NCBI RefSeq assembly: GCF_028769735.1
Contig: NC_088171.1
Span: 68,651,216 to 68,715,215, forward strand
Direction of reading: 5' to 3'
From: Zonotrichia leucophrys gambelii
Taxonomy: Eukaryota; Chordata; Aves; Passeriformes; Passerellidae
Length of the DNA stretch: 64,000 nt
The notes under the pieces are model-generated. The model searched no databases. It was not told the origin of the DNA and was given only the letters and a program-made list of their open reading frames with translations. The stretch's first letter is position 1. Each line of letters starts with the position of its first letter. A program made the position numbers and the translations under genes. Positions 1-12,300 of the stretch are shown one piece after another.

Positions 1-735
1 AAATTTAGCAAGGGGAAAAGGAAAGTCCTGAGAAGGAATAACCCTGGCAATGATACAGGCTGGGTACTGGCTAGCTGCAGAGCAGCTAGTTAAGAAGGAC
101 CTGGGAATCATGGGGCCATTCAGGATTAGCCAGCAATCTGCCTGGCAGTAGGGAAAGCCAACAGCATCCTGGGCTGTTTCTGCAGAAGCACAGCTAGGAA
201 AGTGATAATGTCCCTTAACTCAGTATTTGTGAGACAACATCTAAAATACTGTGTACAGATTTGGATTCCCCAATGCAAGAAATACACAATCATGTTGGAG
301 CATATTCAGTAAAGGACTACCAAGATGTTCTAGGCTTTGGAGCATTTGTCTGGTAGTGAGAGAGAGGAGGAAATGGTGATTGTTCAGCCTGGAGAAGAAA
401 GAAATTTAGATACATCTAACTAGCAGCCTGCCAGTATACACAAGAAGGTGGCTCCAGGATCACCACTGCAGTGCACGGTGGGAGGATGACAGACAGTGGG
501 CATTAACTGAGACAAGATATGTTCAGGGTGAATATAAGGATAAACATTTCCCTGTGTCAGGCAGAAAAACAGCTTAGGAGACTGACAGAGCAGTCCCCAT
601 CCCTGTAGCTTTTCAAGACCTAACTGAATAAACTCCAGAGTAACCTTGGTCTTAAATTACAGGTAGCCTCCCTGACAAGGAGGTAGGACAAGAGACATGA
701 GGCTACTTCCAACTTGAATTATCCTACAGTCTTAC
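1..735 (+). mobile_element. CR1 LINE fragment, old, 5'-truncated by window edge
   Basis: This is the 3' part of a CR1 non-LTR retrotransposon in sense orientation, covering the end of the reverse-transcriptase ORF (ORF2) and the 3' UTR. Family landmarks appear in order: a ggggaaaag block at about 13, the aaggacctggg block at about 96, gccaacagcatcctgggctg at 157-176, a tactgtgtacagatttgga block at about 247, and gttcagcctggagaag at 383-398. The 3' end is a degraded ttccaacttgaattatcctac at about 708-728. The reading frame is broken by many stops and indels, so it is an inactive, strongly diverged copy. In CR1 the ORF2 product copies its own RNA by target-primed reverse transcription. The left end lies outside the window; the right boundary is approximate. 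Confidence 0.88.
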
Positions 736-3700
736 AGAACAGAGTTATGTTGTGAAAAACCAAATAATATTTCCAAGTCATGAACCTCAGAAAGGAGTGT
801 AAGTGCATACTGATCTTACATCAGGCACGTTACAAGTCCTGCACAAAGCAGTTACTTCCTTTGTGTAACAATCTTTGCATTGGTCCTATCTTTAATTCCT
901 TTATTATTACCAGTCACCACTAACACAAGGAGTGAGACAGGAGTATGGACTGCCATACTGCTTATAATGGCTTTTGGATGCACTGCAGAGCACACAAAAT
1001 TACTATGTTTATGGAGAGACATTCTGGCCTCTGCCTCACTACAAAAACATGTGCTTTGCTTATGCAAAATCCTCACATGTATGAAGTTATTGAGGTTGCT
1101 GTATTTCTATCTATTATTTCACAGTCAGGAGTGACTGTGTGAGAGTGCACAGTGTGACACACCACTCTGAATATGACACACTGAGAGGTATCTGAGATGC
1201 AACTGAGTTACTGTGCAAGCACGTACCATCTGTGCAGTAAAAGGAAAGGCCTACATATGGCTATTTATCCATGTTATATTAACCAGGCCAGAGGCCTGGA
1301 AATCTTAGCCAAATTGCCATATTTATCTTTTTCCATTTGGACAATAAAATAGAAAAACTGACACAAAGACAAAGGGGATGGAGCAATGCAGATGTAGGTA
1401 TCCCTAGAACAAATGTGCAAGGGCTTTCCATGATAGCCCTTACAATTTTAAAACACACCACTGCTGCTTCCCATGATGAAGAAGTGTAACCACGGTCTTA
1501 TCCAAAGATAAAAGTAAGTTACAGAACTACAGCTTTCATTTTCTGTTCTTTTTAGTCCTTGAATGGAACAACAGTGGGGATGAATTGAACCCATGTTGAT
1601 GGGATGTGCTAATTTGAAATGCAGTCTCAGTACTATTTCCTGTACTGGCTTTCCTGCATCAGCTTCTGCTTCCTGCTGCTAGGTGTCTTCTTGTTTTTGA
1701 GGTAGCTGTTTTTCTTCAGGGCTGGTGGGAAGCATCACTGTAGAGCCAGGTCCCAGAGGAGACCCAGTTTCTTATGCTTAAAAAGATTTCTTGGGCTTTC
1801 AGTACAGCATTCTCCCACAGGGTCAATACTTGGTTGATTCAAAAAGTGAAAAGAGCAGTGATAAAGCTGATGAGTGGTTTGCAGCTAGTTTTGTTTCTTC
1901 AGGTCCTGCTTACACTCTGACTCCCAGAAGCCTTTATTTAGTTGCGAATCAGAAGCCTCATCCCACCAGAAGAACAATGAAATAAAATAGGAGCAAAATG
2001 TGAAAGCAAGGAAGTTCTCACTGAGTTCTCTAAAATGCTTTGGGCTTGTCTGTGCATGGGGTTTTGTGCTGATCTAACAAAAATTAATTGGGGTTGAATC
2101 AATTTAATTAAACCACTGCAAAAGCTGTGTAATCAAATTCTTTGTTTTGGTTAACACCTATGCAACTCAAACATCTGAGCAACAGCTACATAAAGAGCTC
2201 AAAGGCATAAAAAACTACTCAAGCTCCAGTGCACTAATCTTAGTTTCAGTTAAAGCCTAAGAAAGTATGAACTTCATGACCTATACTTTCCTGTAAAGCA
2301 AAGAGAAACAGAAAGTAGTGGATGTTCTCAAATTAAAGAAACTATTGCCTGTTAGGGAAAGGCTAAACCAAATCAAGTAACTTTCAGGTCTTCTTCCTTC
2401 ATAAAGCAGCACTAAATGGCAAAATCTTTATATATATGTATGTATTGCAAGCCACCTTTAAGAACAGAAGGAAAGAATCTCCTTGACTATATAGTAAGAG
2501 TCCCTTCAGGATTTTGCAGCACTTTATTTTAGTAATCTGGAATAATTTAATGCTATCTGGTCATCCCTTTCAGAAATTTCCAGAGAAATTAACCCACTAT
2601 TACTCACATTGTACATCTCTAGGGAGCAGTTCGGTTGATGCTTTTGTGTATAGTGACTCCTGCCATGCTCAATAGTGCCAGACTCATGTAGACCATCAAA
2701 GCTTTCTGCATAATCAGCAAAAAGGGATTGTTTTCTGATTTTGCCAGTTGGCAGCTGACAGTGGCTCTAATGGTGAGCTGGCCACTCCTCCCTGTTTCAT
2801 TTTCCTTTGAGCATACGGAAAGGGAAAGCTCAAAGAACCCATGAGCACTAAATTAGCTGAGGTGGAGGTTATCTGCTGATTTCTGATTGCAGCAAAACCA
2901 GACTGAATACGAGCATAGTTAACTCACTAAAAATCAACAAATGATGGCTTCTGTTGATCTGCAGTGTAAATGAGGGGGGGAGGGATCAGGAGCCTTTCTC
3001 TCTTTCTCTCTTAAACACAGATTAACCGGAAACCTTCTTTGTGCTCCCCTGAGAATAAAACCGGGACTGGAAATTTGAGCATCTGGGACTGGCTCCAGCA
3101 AGAATATATATTGCTCTCCTTCACAGTTCTGTAGCTGTTGCTTTGTCTGCACAAGCCCCAGCTGGGCTGGAAGCACACTGATCATCTCATGTCATTGAAA
3201 GCTGATTATTGCTGAGGTTGGGGGCATCCCTCCTTAGCTTGCCACTGCCTTCTGCTGCTGCAGCCCAGGATGGAGGAGGTCAGCAGCCTGAAGAGATAGC
3301 TTTGCTCCACACTCACTAAATACAGAGTTGGTCAGCTCGCTGGGCAATGGATGAATAATTCCTTCCTGGCCCAGTTGCACTCCCATTGCAAACAGCAGCA
3401 CCAACTACAGCACACAGTGCTTCCTCCGTTAACCCAGCAGTTCACAACACAACACTGAATTCTTCAAAGCCTTATTCTCTATTCTTCATCACCATCAATT
3501 CCATTGCTTTCAAGTTCATAAAGTATTTTTTGACTCTTTCCTTGTGTCCAAATGTTTGCTTGGTCACACCTGTGATATCTTTTTAGGTATGATGGAGTTA
3601 CTGAGGAATAAGTGTAGTCAGAACTGGCCTCTCTTCCCATTATTTTGTTCTGACACGCATCAGTTAACAAAGTTTGGGCAGTTTCCTGGCCCAGATCTCT

Positions 3701-6576
3701 TCTTCTGGCCCTGTTTTTGTTATTGCTGGGAGACATGATGTAGGTATGAAATTACCCCTGTTTCCACCTAAACCTTTATAGTTTTCTTTTGCCAAATAAG
3801 TGTTTCTTCAATGTGTAACACTAATAATGCTTCAGCAACTTTAGTTACTTGCACATTACAAGCACAAGCACTTTCTGTTCTCTGGTTAACACATATACTC
3901 CCCTTAAAGCCTTTGCACATATGTGCAATCAGGCACACATGCAGATCTACATCGTCCTTCCAGTGGAAAGAAATTATCTCTGTTCAGAAAAATCCTCTGT
4001 GTTTACTGAACAGGCATCTTTAGTCTCAGTTATTACAACACTCCATTATTTCTTTTGTTGCAGAATGGTAGGGCTGGCAGAGACTTAGGTAAGCCTCATT
4101 AAGCAACTCTTGCAGTATGCATAATCATTGTGATGGAAGTTATAGGAGGGTTTATGATATTCTTATATGAATCAATTAAATATGTGACTTAAAATGACTC
4201 ACCATGGTTCTGCAGCATTCACTTCCCATCTGTCTGACCTTTGTTCCCTGCATGACCATGCTGGGTCTCCTTCTCACAAAATTCTGGACCAGGTATATAA
4301 CTGACAAGAATTTTGTATGACGGATTCATCACAAAGTGAGAACGTGCTTCACAAAGCAAGCAAGGTTTGTCACTGTGCTTTCCAAAACGCACTCACAAAT
4401 CATCTCTCCAAACCATACAGAACATTATCCTTGGGAGTACTAGCATTAGTTATTCATCAAAAGAGCTACCACCAAAAGGTTACATGTCTTCACAGCTCAC
4501 TGGCTTTATCTACTCATAGAGAAATATCTCATACAAAGCTCCTCTGCCATCCTGCCCATTGGTGCACGTACCATTGCACACAATAATGTGCGCAAACACT
4601 CCTCACTCTATGGAGTTGTCACCTGCGTCTCTGGATGAGCAATGCCATGTTCTTAGTCACAGCTAGAGATGGTGGGAGGGGCAGTGCTGCCATTCATTAT
4701 GAATCCCTTCCCCCAGTGGCCATCAAGGAAACCATGACTCATGGCCTACGCAAGCAGCGTGGCACACTGTTTTCATAGCAGGAGCATTAATTCATCCCCT
4801 TCCGTCACTATCTGGAATGTGAAGAGTGGTGATCCACTGCAGACACAAATAAAATCAGATTCAGCTGAGCAAGGTCAAATCAAGTTATTTGGGCTACGAC
4901 TAAGGGCTTGAAGAACAAGCAGAAATGTGTCGCTGACTGCACTTGTACAACACAGCAGGACCATGGCAGGAAGCTCTAAAGAGAGTCTGCGTGCTGCCAG
5001 TGTAATAATTAATTCCCTCAACTGCACTGTAATTCTGAGACAGTTGAGTAAGCATCTTAATATTTCCTGTTGAAAGCAGAACAAATTTCCCAAGAACTTC
5101 TATGAGAAGTTTTCCCCTTTCCAGTGCTTTTAAGGTACAAAAAAATAAATATCACCATAGTGTGGTAGAAAAACAAAACAAAACACATGGGAACATTTTC
5201 TGCTTCCATAGCACTGGCAATAATTATTACTACATTGATAACCCACAATGCTACATTCAATAATACCAGTTGTCCTATAAATTAGGTAAAAAATTCATAG
5301 AGAATAACCAACCATCATTATAAAAACCCCTACTTCTAAATAAAAGGGACTGCTAACTTAAGTAATGACTATGAACACTCCATAATTATCATCATCTTGA
5401 GAATGCATGAGCTTAGCATTTTTAATATCACCCCTTCACATTCTGGTACTCACATTCTCTATATGCACAGTAGTAATGGTGAGGATGTTACAGTCCTACC
5501 TCCCACTTTAGGAGGAATACAAAATACTCCGATTCCATGCTGCTAAAAGCCAAGTGCTACATTTGAAAACAATATTGGATAAAAATGAATTAAGGAAAAA
5601 ATCTCAGAAAAAACAAAAATATTTTTTCAATTGTATGAGTTCCTTCATCTGTTTTTTAGCACAGACCCTCTACGCAGTTGTTCTAGCATAAATGAGGGAT
5701 TAGCCAGGGGATGGACAAGATGCCAGTGACAGAGATACCAGGAGTTGTTTATATGAACACTGCTGCTGGGAATATGTATGTGCAACTGCAGATAAATTCA
5801 GATTGTATTATTTATATATGAACTGGAGTTCTTGAAATGAAGTGGCTACGGAACACACATTACTCATCTTGTCTCTCACCAGTATAACACCAATACTTAT
5901 TTCACAGACAGCAATTCCACTTTAGGACAGGCAGCACCTGGGCACTGCTCACAAAAAAAGGCTAAAACAAGTTGACTTGAAGGTCACACACTTTCATCTG
6001 CACCAAACCTTGCATGAGAAAGTCAGTAGTAATACAATGTATATCCTACAGGCTGAACATTTCCCAGCTCCCTCAGAAAGAAGCACTCTGAAAACATCCA
6101 TAGCGTTTTCACTGCTGGTACATGTTGTAGCTATCAACCAAGGAAGAAACTGCCTGCATGCTGTGTTATCAGAATATGTCTGTATAGCTGTGCTCCTTCC
6201 TTATTGCTGCTCCTGCAGATTTCATCATTACTTTTAAGTGTATGATTAAAAATGCATTATATTGGGGCTGCAAATTAATCATTAAGTTTGAACTGCAGTC
6301 AGAAAACCCCTCCTAGTTTACAGTCACCTAACAGCTCGTTCTGCCAGGTATTTACTTCTTATATCGTTGAAGCTGTCTTTCAATGTCATCTAGGAATGCG
6401 TTCAGAAAAAAGAAAAGATAAATATGCAGGGCCACTTGGAACTGTAGTTCCATGAAGACAGTTATGAATGAGTGTTTTGGCAGACATAAATGCAAGACTA
6501 CTTTTCCCAAAGGAAGCAAACACTGAAAATATGCACTTTGCCTGGTGCCCCTATGTATAAGTCAACAACTTCCTGT
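736..6576. other. Unannotated intergenic or intronic DNA
   Basis: No gene is recognised. Open frames are all under 90 codons and overlap on both strands. A CT-rich run lies near 2995-3014. A stretch around 2080-2160 combines several TAAT/AATTA homeodomain-type cores with a ctttgttt SOX-like core, which is common in AT-rich DNA and not evidence of function alone. No further interspersed repeat could be identified. Confidence 0.6.
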
Positions 6577-6640
6577 GATGATTCACTAAGACTTACATCT
6601 GATGATTCACTAAGACTTACATCATCATCATCATCATCAC
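6577..6640. repeat. Exact 24-bp tandem duplication followed by (ATC)n
   Basis: The block gatgattcactaagactta plus catc is present twice in direct succession (6577-6600 and 6601-6624), identical except for the last base. It runs into an ATC trinucleotide run to about 6639. Near-perfect identity suggests a recent slippage or duplication event. The unit length is a multiple of three, so the overlapping open frame (6490-6756, plus) reads through as an eight-residue repeat and a serine run. I regard that frame as fortuitous. Confidence 0.9.
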
Positions 6641-8681
6641 TGTTGTTATTTACACTGAGACCTCTTCAGAGAAAGAATTACCTCTTGGTGTACACGTGCA
6701 CAGCATCTACCATGGCTGCCCCATCAGAACAAGAAATTGTATTAATTCTTAGTTAATATGCCTTTCCTATGGCATATTTCTGTGCTTATATGGGAAAAAC
6801 AAAGGATGAGAGAGCAGGTACATGAATTCCATCAATAGCTCTTGAAAAACACATGAAAATAATTTGAATGTTTCTTCAGCATGATATAACTTCCACACAT
6901 ACTCTCACATCAGCAGGTCAGTAGTTGCCTAATGCTGAAGTGGTCTCCATCAGAACACCTTCATTGGGACCAGCCAATATCTGTTGGGAATCTGCCACTC
7001 GTTAGTGCTTTTCATCTTACAAAAAAAATGTCTCCTTCCTATTCCCAGGGAAAACATTCTCCATGCAACTTCTGACTTGGAACATGCCTGTCTGACCAGT
7101 CAGTGCTTTGAACCAGACCAAAAAGTCACAGATGTCACCATCCCCTTACTGATTGAGCTATTTTTGAGCTGAGCTCACATGGGTCTGAGTCAATGCTTCC
7201 AGAACAGCCTACATTAGTTTGATGTTCCAGCTGACAGTACAGAAACTCCAGCAGATACCACTTTTTGTTCCTCACCATGCACAGAGTAAAAGCTGAGCAT
7301 TTTTCCCTGGCCTCTTTTTAAGAAAAGAAGTTGGCAATGGTGATGAAAATTTTCCTAGCAACTCAGCAGGAAATAATCTTTCCTCCCAGAGTTCCACAAG
7401 GCTCTGAAGGACTCTTCAAATTTTTCTGTAGCCTCAGAGATAAGTGTCCAAGGAGCAAAATTCTGCAGTTCTGCACAGCAGAAGGACAGGCTGGGAACAG
7501 CAGTAAAGTGAGACAGTCAGAATGGACATAGTGCATCATTAGCACTCACGCATGTGCTTTCCTGTCCAGCCAGTTCCACAGAGTACAGAGATCAAGTGAA
7601 CCATTAATTCTTCACAGCAGTTAGAGGTCACCTGCATTTTAAAGCACCATTTTAGTGAGAGATATCAAACAACATAAGAGCAAAATAAATACTGTATTAT
7701 TAGCTGTTGCAGTCTCCATTAGATTAAGCAATTTAGTAATCTACTGAAGTATATTCCCATTCTTTTTACTCTACATAGGAAAGAGTCACAAACATAAATA
7801 CTAGGACAGAGAGATATTGTACATAAAATATAACTTACTGGCACTGTACTTAGAGAATAATATCATGCCATAAATACAGCTTAATGTATATTATTACTAG
7901 CAACAGGAATTTGGAACTGTGGAAAATGTCCTGATTCCACAAATTTATGACACCTGTGTACCATAAAGTTGACTACACCACACTCTACCATTTTATAGGG
8001 TTTCATTTCTTTTTCTGTTAAGATTGTCTTACCTTAAACAGCTTTCCTTCTACAGCAAGGCTCATAAATCCAGTTTCCACCCTACTAGTGAGCTCACAGC
8101 AGAGACATTTCCATGGTACCAACGGGAACCATGAATGGCTTATTCATCTTAATGGTGTGCTGACTTACCCAGGTGTGTCCATTGAAATGTTTATTTTGCT
8201 CTTCTTTTTGCTATAGTAAGAAAAAGCAGCATGCATGCATAAAGAAAACAGACATAAAATACAATATTCTGCTAGCAGAAAAATAACATGAAATACATGT
8301 CAAAATCACAATTAACAAAGCCAAAGTCAAGCAGAGGAAACATGCAATCCTCAGAGCAAACCAAGGTTCCATTTTCACTTGGTTTAGACATTTGCACTTT
8401 TTTGTGCTGAGATTCCAAGTGCCTTAAGACAGGAGGAAGTTTAATGATTCATTTATTCCTATGAAGAAAAATAAGCTTTAGTCTGCTATTTATAACTATT
8501 ATAGTCAATCCCAGTTGACAGTGGATAAGGCTGTATGAGGTGTTCAGTGCTCTACTCTCATCTGTGATCAGGCTCTTGCACTGGATCTAATTCACCTCAG
8601 AGCAGCAGCCACCCTTGATTTTTGGATAGTTTCCTCTCAACTTTAAAAGAGAAAATGATAAAGCAAAATTTGGAAAGAAAG
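6641..8681. other. Unannotated DNA
   Basis: AT-rich single-copy-looking sequence with no recognisable gene, RNA or repeat. Open frames are all 66 codons or shorter. Confidence 0.6.
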
Positions 8682-8757
8682 GATCATAGAAGGATCATAT
8701 AGAGTCATAGAATCATGGAATGGTCTGGGTTGGAAGGGATCTTAGGCACCCTACACC
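8682..8757 (-). mobile_element. CR1 LINE 3' tip
   Basis: This is the reverse complement of the extreme 3' end of CR1. The degenerate 8-mer tail of the family is visible as repeated atcataga-type units (8683-8718), followed by atggtctgggttggaaggga at 8720-8739, a hallmark of the CR1 3' UTR. Only some 75 bp remain, as expected for heavily 5'-truncated insertions. Sense runs right to left. It abuts the ERV LTR fragment to its right, and the exact junction, placed near 8757, is uncertain by about 15 bp. Confidence 0.85.
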
Positions 8758-9306
8758 TAAACTCATGGAGGACCCCACACCAGAGCAGGTGGATATGTCC
8801 CAAAGGAAGCTGCCTGATAGCCCACATTGGAGCAGGGTCCTGGCATGGCCTGCAGCCTGTGAAGAGCGTGTCTTTCCTGAGGGACTGCAGCATGTGCAGA
8901 TCCTACACAGGGACCAAGTGTGAGGAGGAAGGAGCAGCAGAGAGGATCTCTTATGGACTGACTGCAGCCTGCCATTTGCCATGGCTCTTCACTGCCCAGG
9001 GGGCAGGCGGCAGAGGACCTGGGACTGAGGGTGTGAAGTTGAACTTAGGAAGAAGAGGGGTAAGGGTATGTATTTTAGTTTTTATCTTTGTTCCTCATCC
9101 TTTTACTCTAATGTACCTATCATCAAATTAAACCAATCTGCCCCAAGTCAAGTCTGTTTTGTCTGGTGGTAATTGGTAAGTGATCTCCCTGTCTTTATCT
9201 TGACCCATTAACTTTTCCATCTTATTTCCTCCCCAGTCCCATTCAAGAGAGAACAGAACAAGCAGCTGGGTAGGCAATTGGTGTTGATTCAGGTAAATTT
9301 AGCACA
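8758..9306 (+). mobile_element. Avian endogenous retrovirus LTR, 5'-truncated
   Basis: This matches the 3' half of an LTR type that I know from many bird genomes. Landmarks in order: catggaggaccccacaccag at 8764-8783, a second related block with cacattggagcaggg at about 8823, gtgtgaggaggaaggagcag at 8919-8938, the ccccaagtcaagtctgtttt block at 9142-9161, and the ggtaattggtaagtgatctc block at 9168-9187. The similarity fades but can be followed to a CA end at 9306. The 5' part, including any promoter, is missing. The 138-codon open frame at 8715-9131 lies in this LTR and is not a gene. No internal gag, pol or env sequence is present. Confidence 0.8.
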
Positions 9307-12300
9307 ATGAATAAGAACTTTGCAGTTCTGGAAGATACAACACAGATAAAGTTTAAAAAAAGCCATGTGGGAAAGAGTGTAAGTACATTAAACACTGTGC
9401 TAAGTAGGAAAGAGATTACCTTTCTGCCCATAATATATGAGGAACTGGTCTCTTCACAATAGAAGAAGAGACCTATTCTGTACAGTAGAAATTCTTTAAT
9501 AAAGCATCTTTTGAACATTTCCAATGGTAAATTTCTGCCAAGGATACTTGCTGAGTATTCCCACTTCTGGTCATAAAGTTGAGGGAATTTGGCCTTATTC
9601 TAAAAGCCACTACTTCTTGGGGTTATCCATCACAGTTAGTAAATAACTGAATATTTTACAGTGAACCTTCTTGTGTTAAATTCAAAAAGTCAAAATACTA
9701 CACAGCAAAACAATGTTTCCAATTGTTCTACAGAATACTCCTGATAGAACATGCAGCATTGAACTTCTCAGTATCACTTGATTTGATCTTGGTTGAAGAG
9801 CCAGTCTGCTGAATGAAGTTGAGGAACATGAATTCAAGTGAAGTTTAGGTGTATGATAGAACACACTTATTATGATTAAAAATGACATGTAATTCATACC
9901 AAGATTCAATTTCTGGTACAGGTGTCACAGCCAACATGTTGATTAGGTGTAGCAAAAGACTTAGGATTAATAATAATTCTGACCTCAAAGTAATACCTCA
10001 AGGACTATCAAAAAATGACAGATCATTGTTGTAAAAAACAAAGTAAGCATTCTTTGATTTTTAAATTTAAACTCTATGTATTTATGCTAGTCTCATGACC
10101 TTTGGCTGGCATAAATGTTCACAAGAAACCAGACTGAAAATGTTGACTCCAGTGAGGTCCTGGGAGTAGAATTTTAAACTCAGGCACAGTGTTACTGCTC
10201 ATATACTTCCATATTTGCAAACCAGAAGAATGGAACAATGGTATGGGGTTTTAAAAATCCGTTTATACTCAGAGATGAAAAATATCCCTGGAAGACTGTT
10301 TGCATTCCAGCCTCAGAGTCAAAGACATCTGCAACAATATTCATCAAATAGAATAATGGGAACAAGCAGGGAAATCACAGCCTATTCACTGTCAGCCACC
10401 AAGCAGAAAGAAACGCTAAATTTCTTGTCATTGTTGGTAAGTGCCAGCAAAACACATTTGGAGAGCAGGGAAAAATGTCCCATGATGCAATTGATCATGA
10501 ACATTAAAACAAAAAAGACCTAGTTAAAGGTTTGAGGATTAATGGCAGCTGTCACAGGCCCAACTTCAGCACCATAGCTTGCAACATGTCGGTATGACAT
10601 TTATAGTAATGACTGAGAGTAAGTGTAGCATGACCTTTACTCATCAGCTAAGAGTAGAATAATGAACGCTGTTAAGGACAGCAGAGTTATAAATCAATTA
10701 TGCCCAGATCAAATGTAAGATAGTCATAATATAAAAGGTCAATTTTTTTCAAAGGAAGAGTTCTGAATTTCTTTATTTCTGTTGTTTTCCATCCTTAACA
10801 TGTATTTTGAAATTATCATTACATGATAAAAGTGTTAAATTTTTACTACATAGAAAAGGAACGCAATTCAGCCAGAAATAATTTTCTGTTATGCAATGTC
10901 CCTTTCTATAAATTGTCTGTGGTTGATTTTATTATCAGTGTGAGGATTAGAAAAATACTGAGGAAATGTAAGGCCATGTCAAAAATTCTCATCCAGTCTT
11001 AAGGGATCTGTAGACATTATTGTTATAATCTCTATTTCTATTACTTCTTTCTGCAGATATCTTATGAAAAGCTCATATATTCCAATGCATCTGCAAACAT
11101 TGGAAGTTGGTGTCATTGGAAAAATCAAATACTCAACACTCCTGTGATTTTGGTAGAGGTGCAAGAGTGTGAGACTGGGAGCAAAAAAATGGTGAATAAG
11201 CATTTCCACTTTATTTAGGAGAATTGCAAACAGCTATTCTAAATTGCTGCTGCTATCACTAAAGTGGAGTGATACTCTACTCCTACTAGAGGCAGGAGAC
11301 AAGTGGGCAGTCAAATTATGACAGAGGCCTGCTGTTATTGCATTAATACTATAGTAATTATGGATGGTTCCTTCCAAGCTCACATTTTTGTGCAACCTAC
11401 AGGCCTTTATTCCTTATCTCCTGAAATTACTATCGAGTTTCCCTTGACAGTATGATTGGAGTGTCAAACACAACCTTTTCCCTGCTCATAGTTCCTGATT
11501 TATTCTTTCACTCTCAGCATCACCTCCAGTGCTTGCCTTAGGATAATAAGTGTGCCATGTAGTTGTACTAAAGGATTCTAAAGGAACTAGTAGGAGACAA
11601 CTGTCACCATGGTATCAAACTGCGCCTTCCTTTTCTTGAAGAAAAACATTAATAGAATTGTACAGAATAGGTGGGAGGGGAAGAGTTAGCAACAGGAGTA
11701 AAATACATTGCCTGACATCCTGAACTTCAACAAAGAAATTTTTTTGAGAACCCAAGACTTAAAGAAGCACCTAACAACCTATTCCCACTTGTGTTCACTT
11801 ATTGTCCGCCAAGTCCTAAACACATCTGCTGGAAAGAAAACAAGTGAAAGGCTCACATTTCAGCTGTGACCTGTAGTAAGAAACTAAGGCACAAATACTC
11901 TTAATTCATGCAGTCATATATTTTCCCTGTTCTATTATGACTCTCCATCCTCTCTTTTGGTATTTAAACGAGTTTGTCCTGCTGTGTGCTAGACATAAAA
12001 ATGTATACTTTTCTTTCAGACAAGAAATTCGGCCAGGAAATCAAGTTCCTGCCTTTAACCTCTTGCTGAACAAAGGACTCTGAACCAGGGAACTTATAAG
12101 CCTGATGTGGAAACACTTGATAACTTTCTCAGAACAAATACCCAGACTCTGAGGGAAACACCCAATCAACTTTCTTTATTAACAGGTATTGACTAAAGCA
12201 AGCTTCTAATAGCAAATATTCTTGAGGTGTAAGATACTTATAACCTGAAATTACATCTAGATTCCATTTTTTTCCAGTCTTCAACATATACAGAATATCA

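Noticed and set aside
8715..9131. 138-codon plus-strand frame
   Set aside because: It lies within a CR1 tip and an ERV LTR fragment; LTRs of this type do not encode a protein here, and frames overlap on both strands.
8758..9306. A complete provirus with internal genes
   Set aside because: No gag, pol or env sequence adjoins either LTR in the window, and the two LTRs (here and at 61540) belong to different types and lie on opposite strands.
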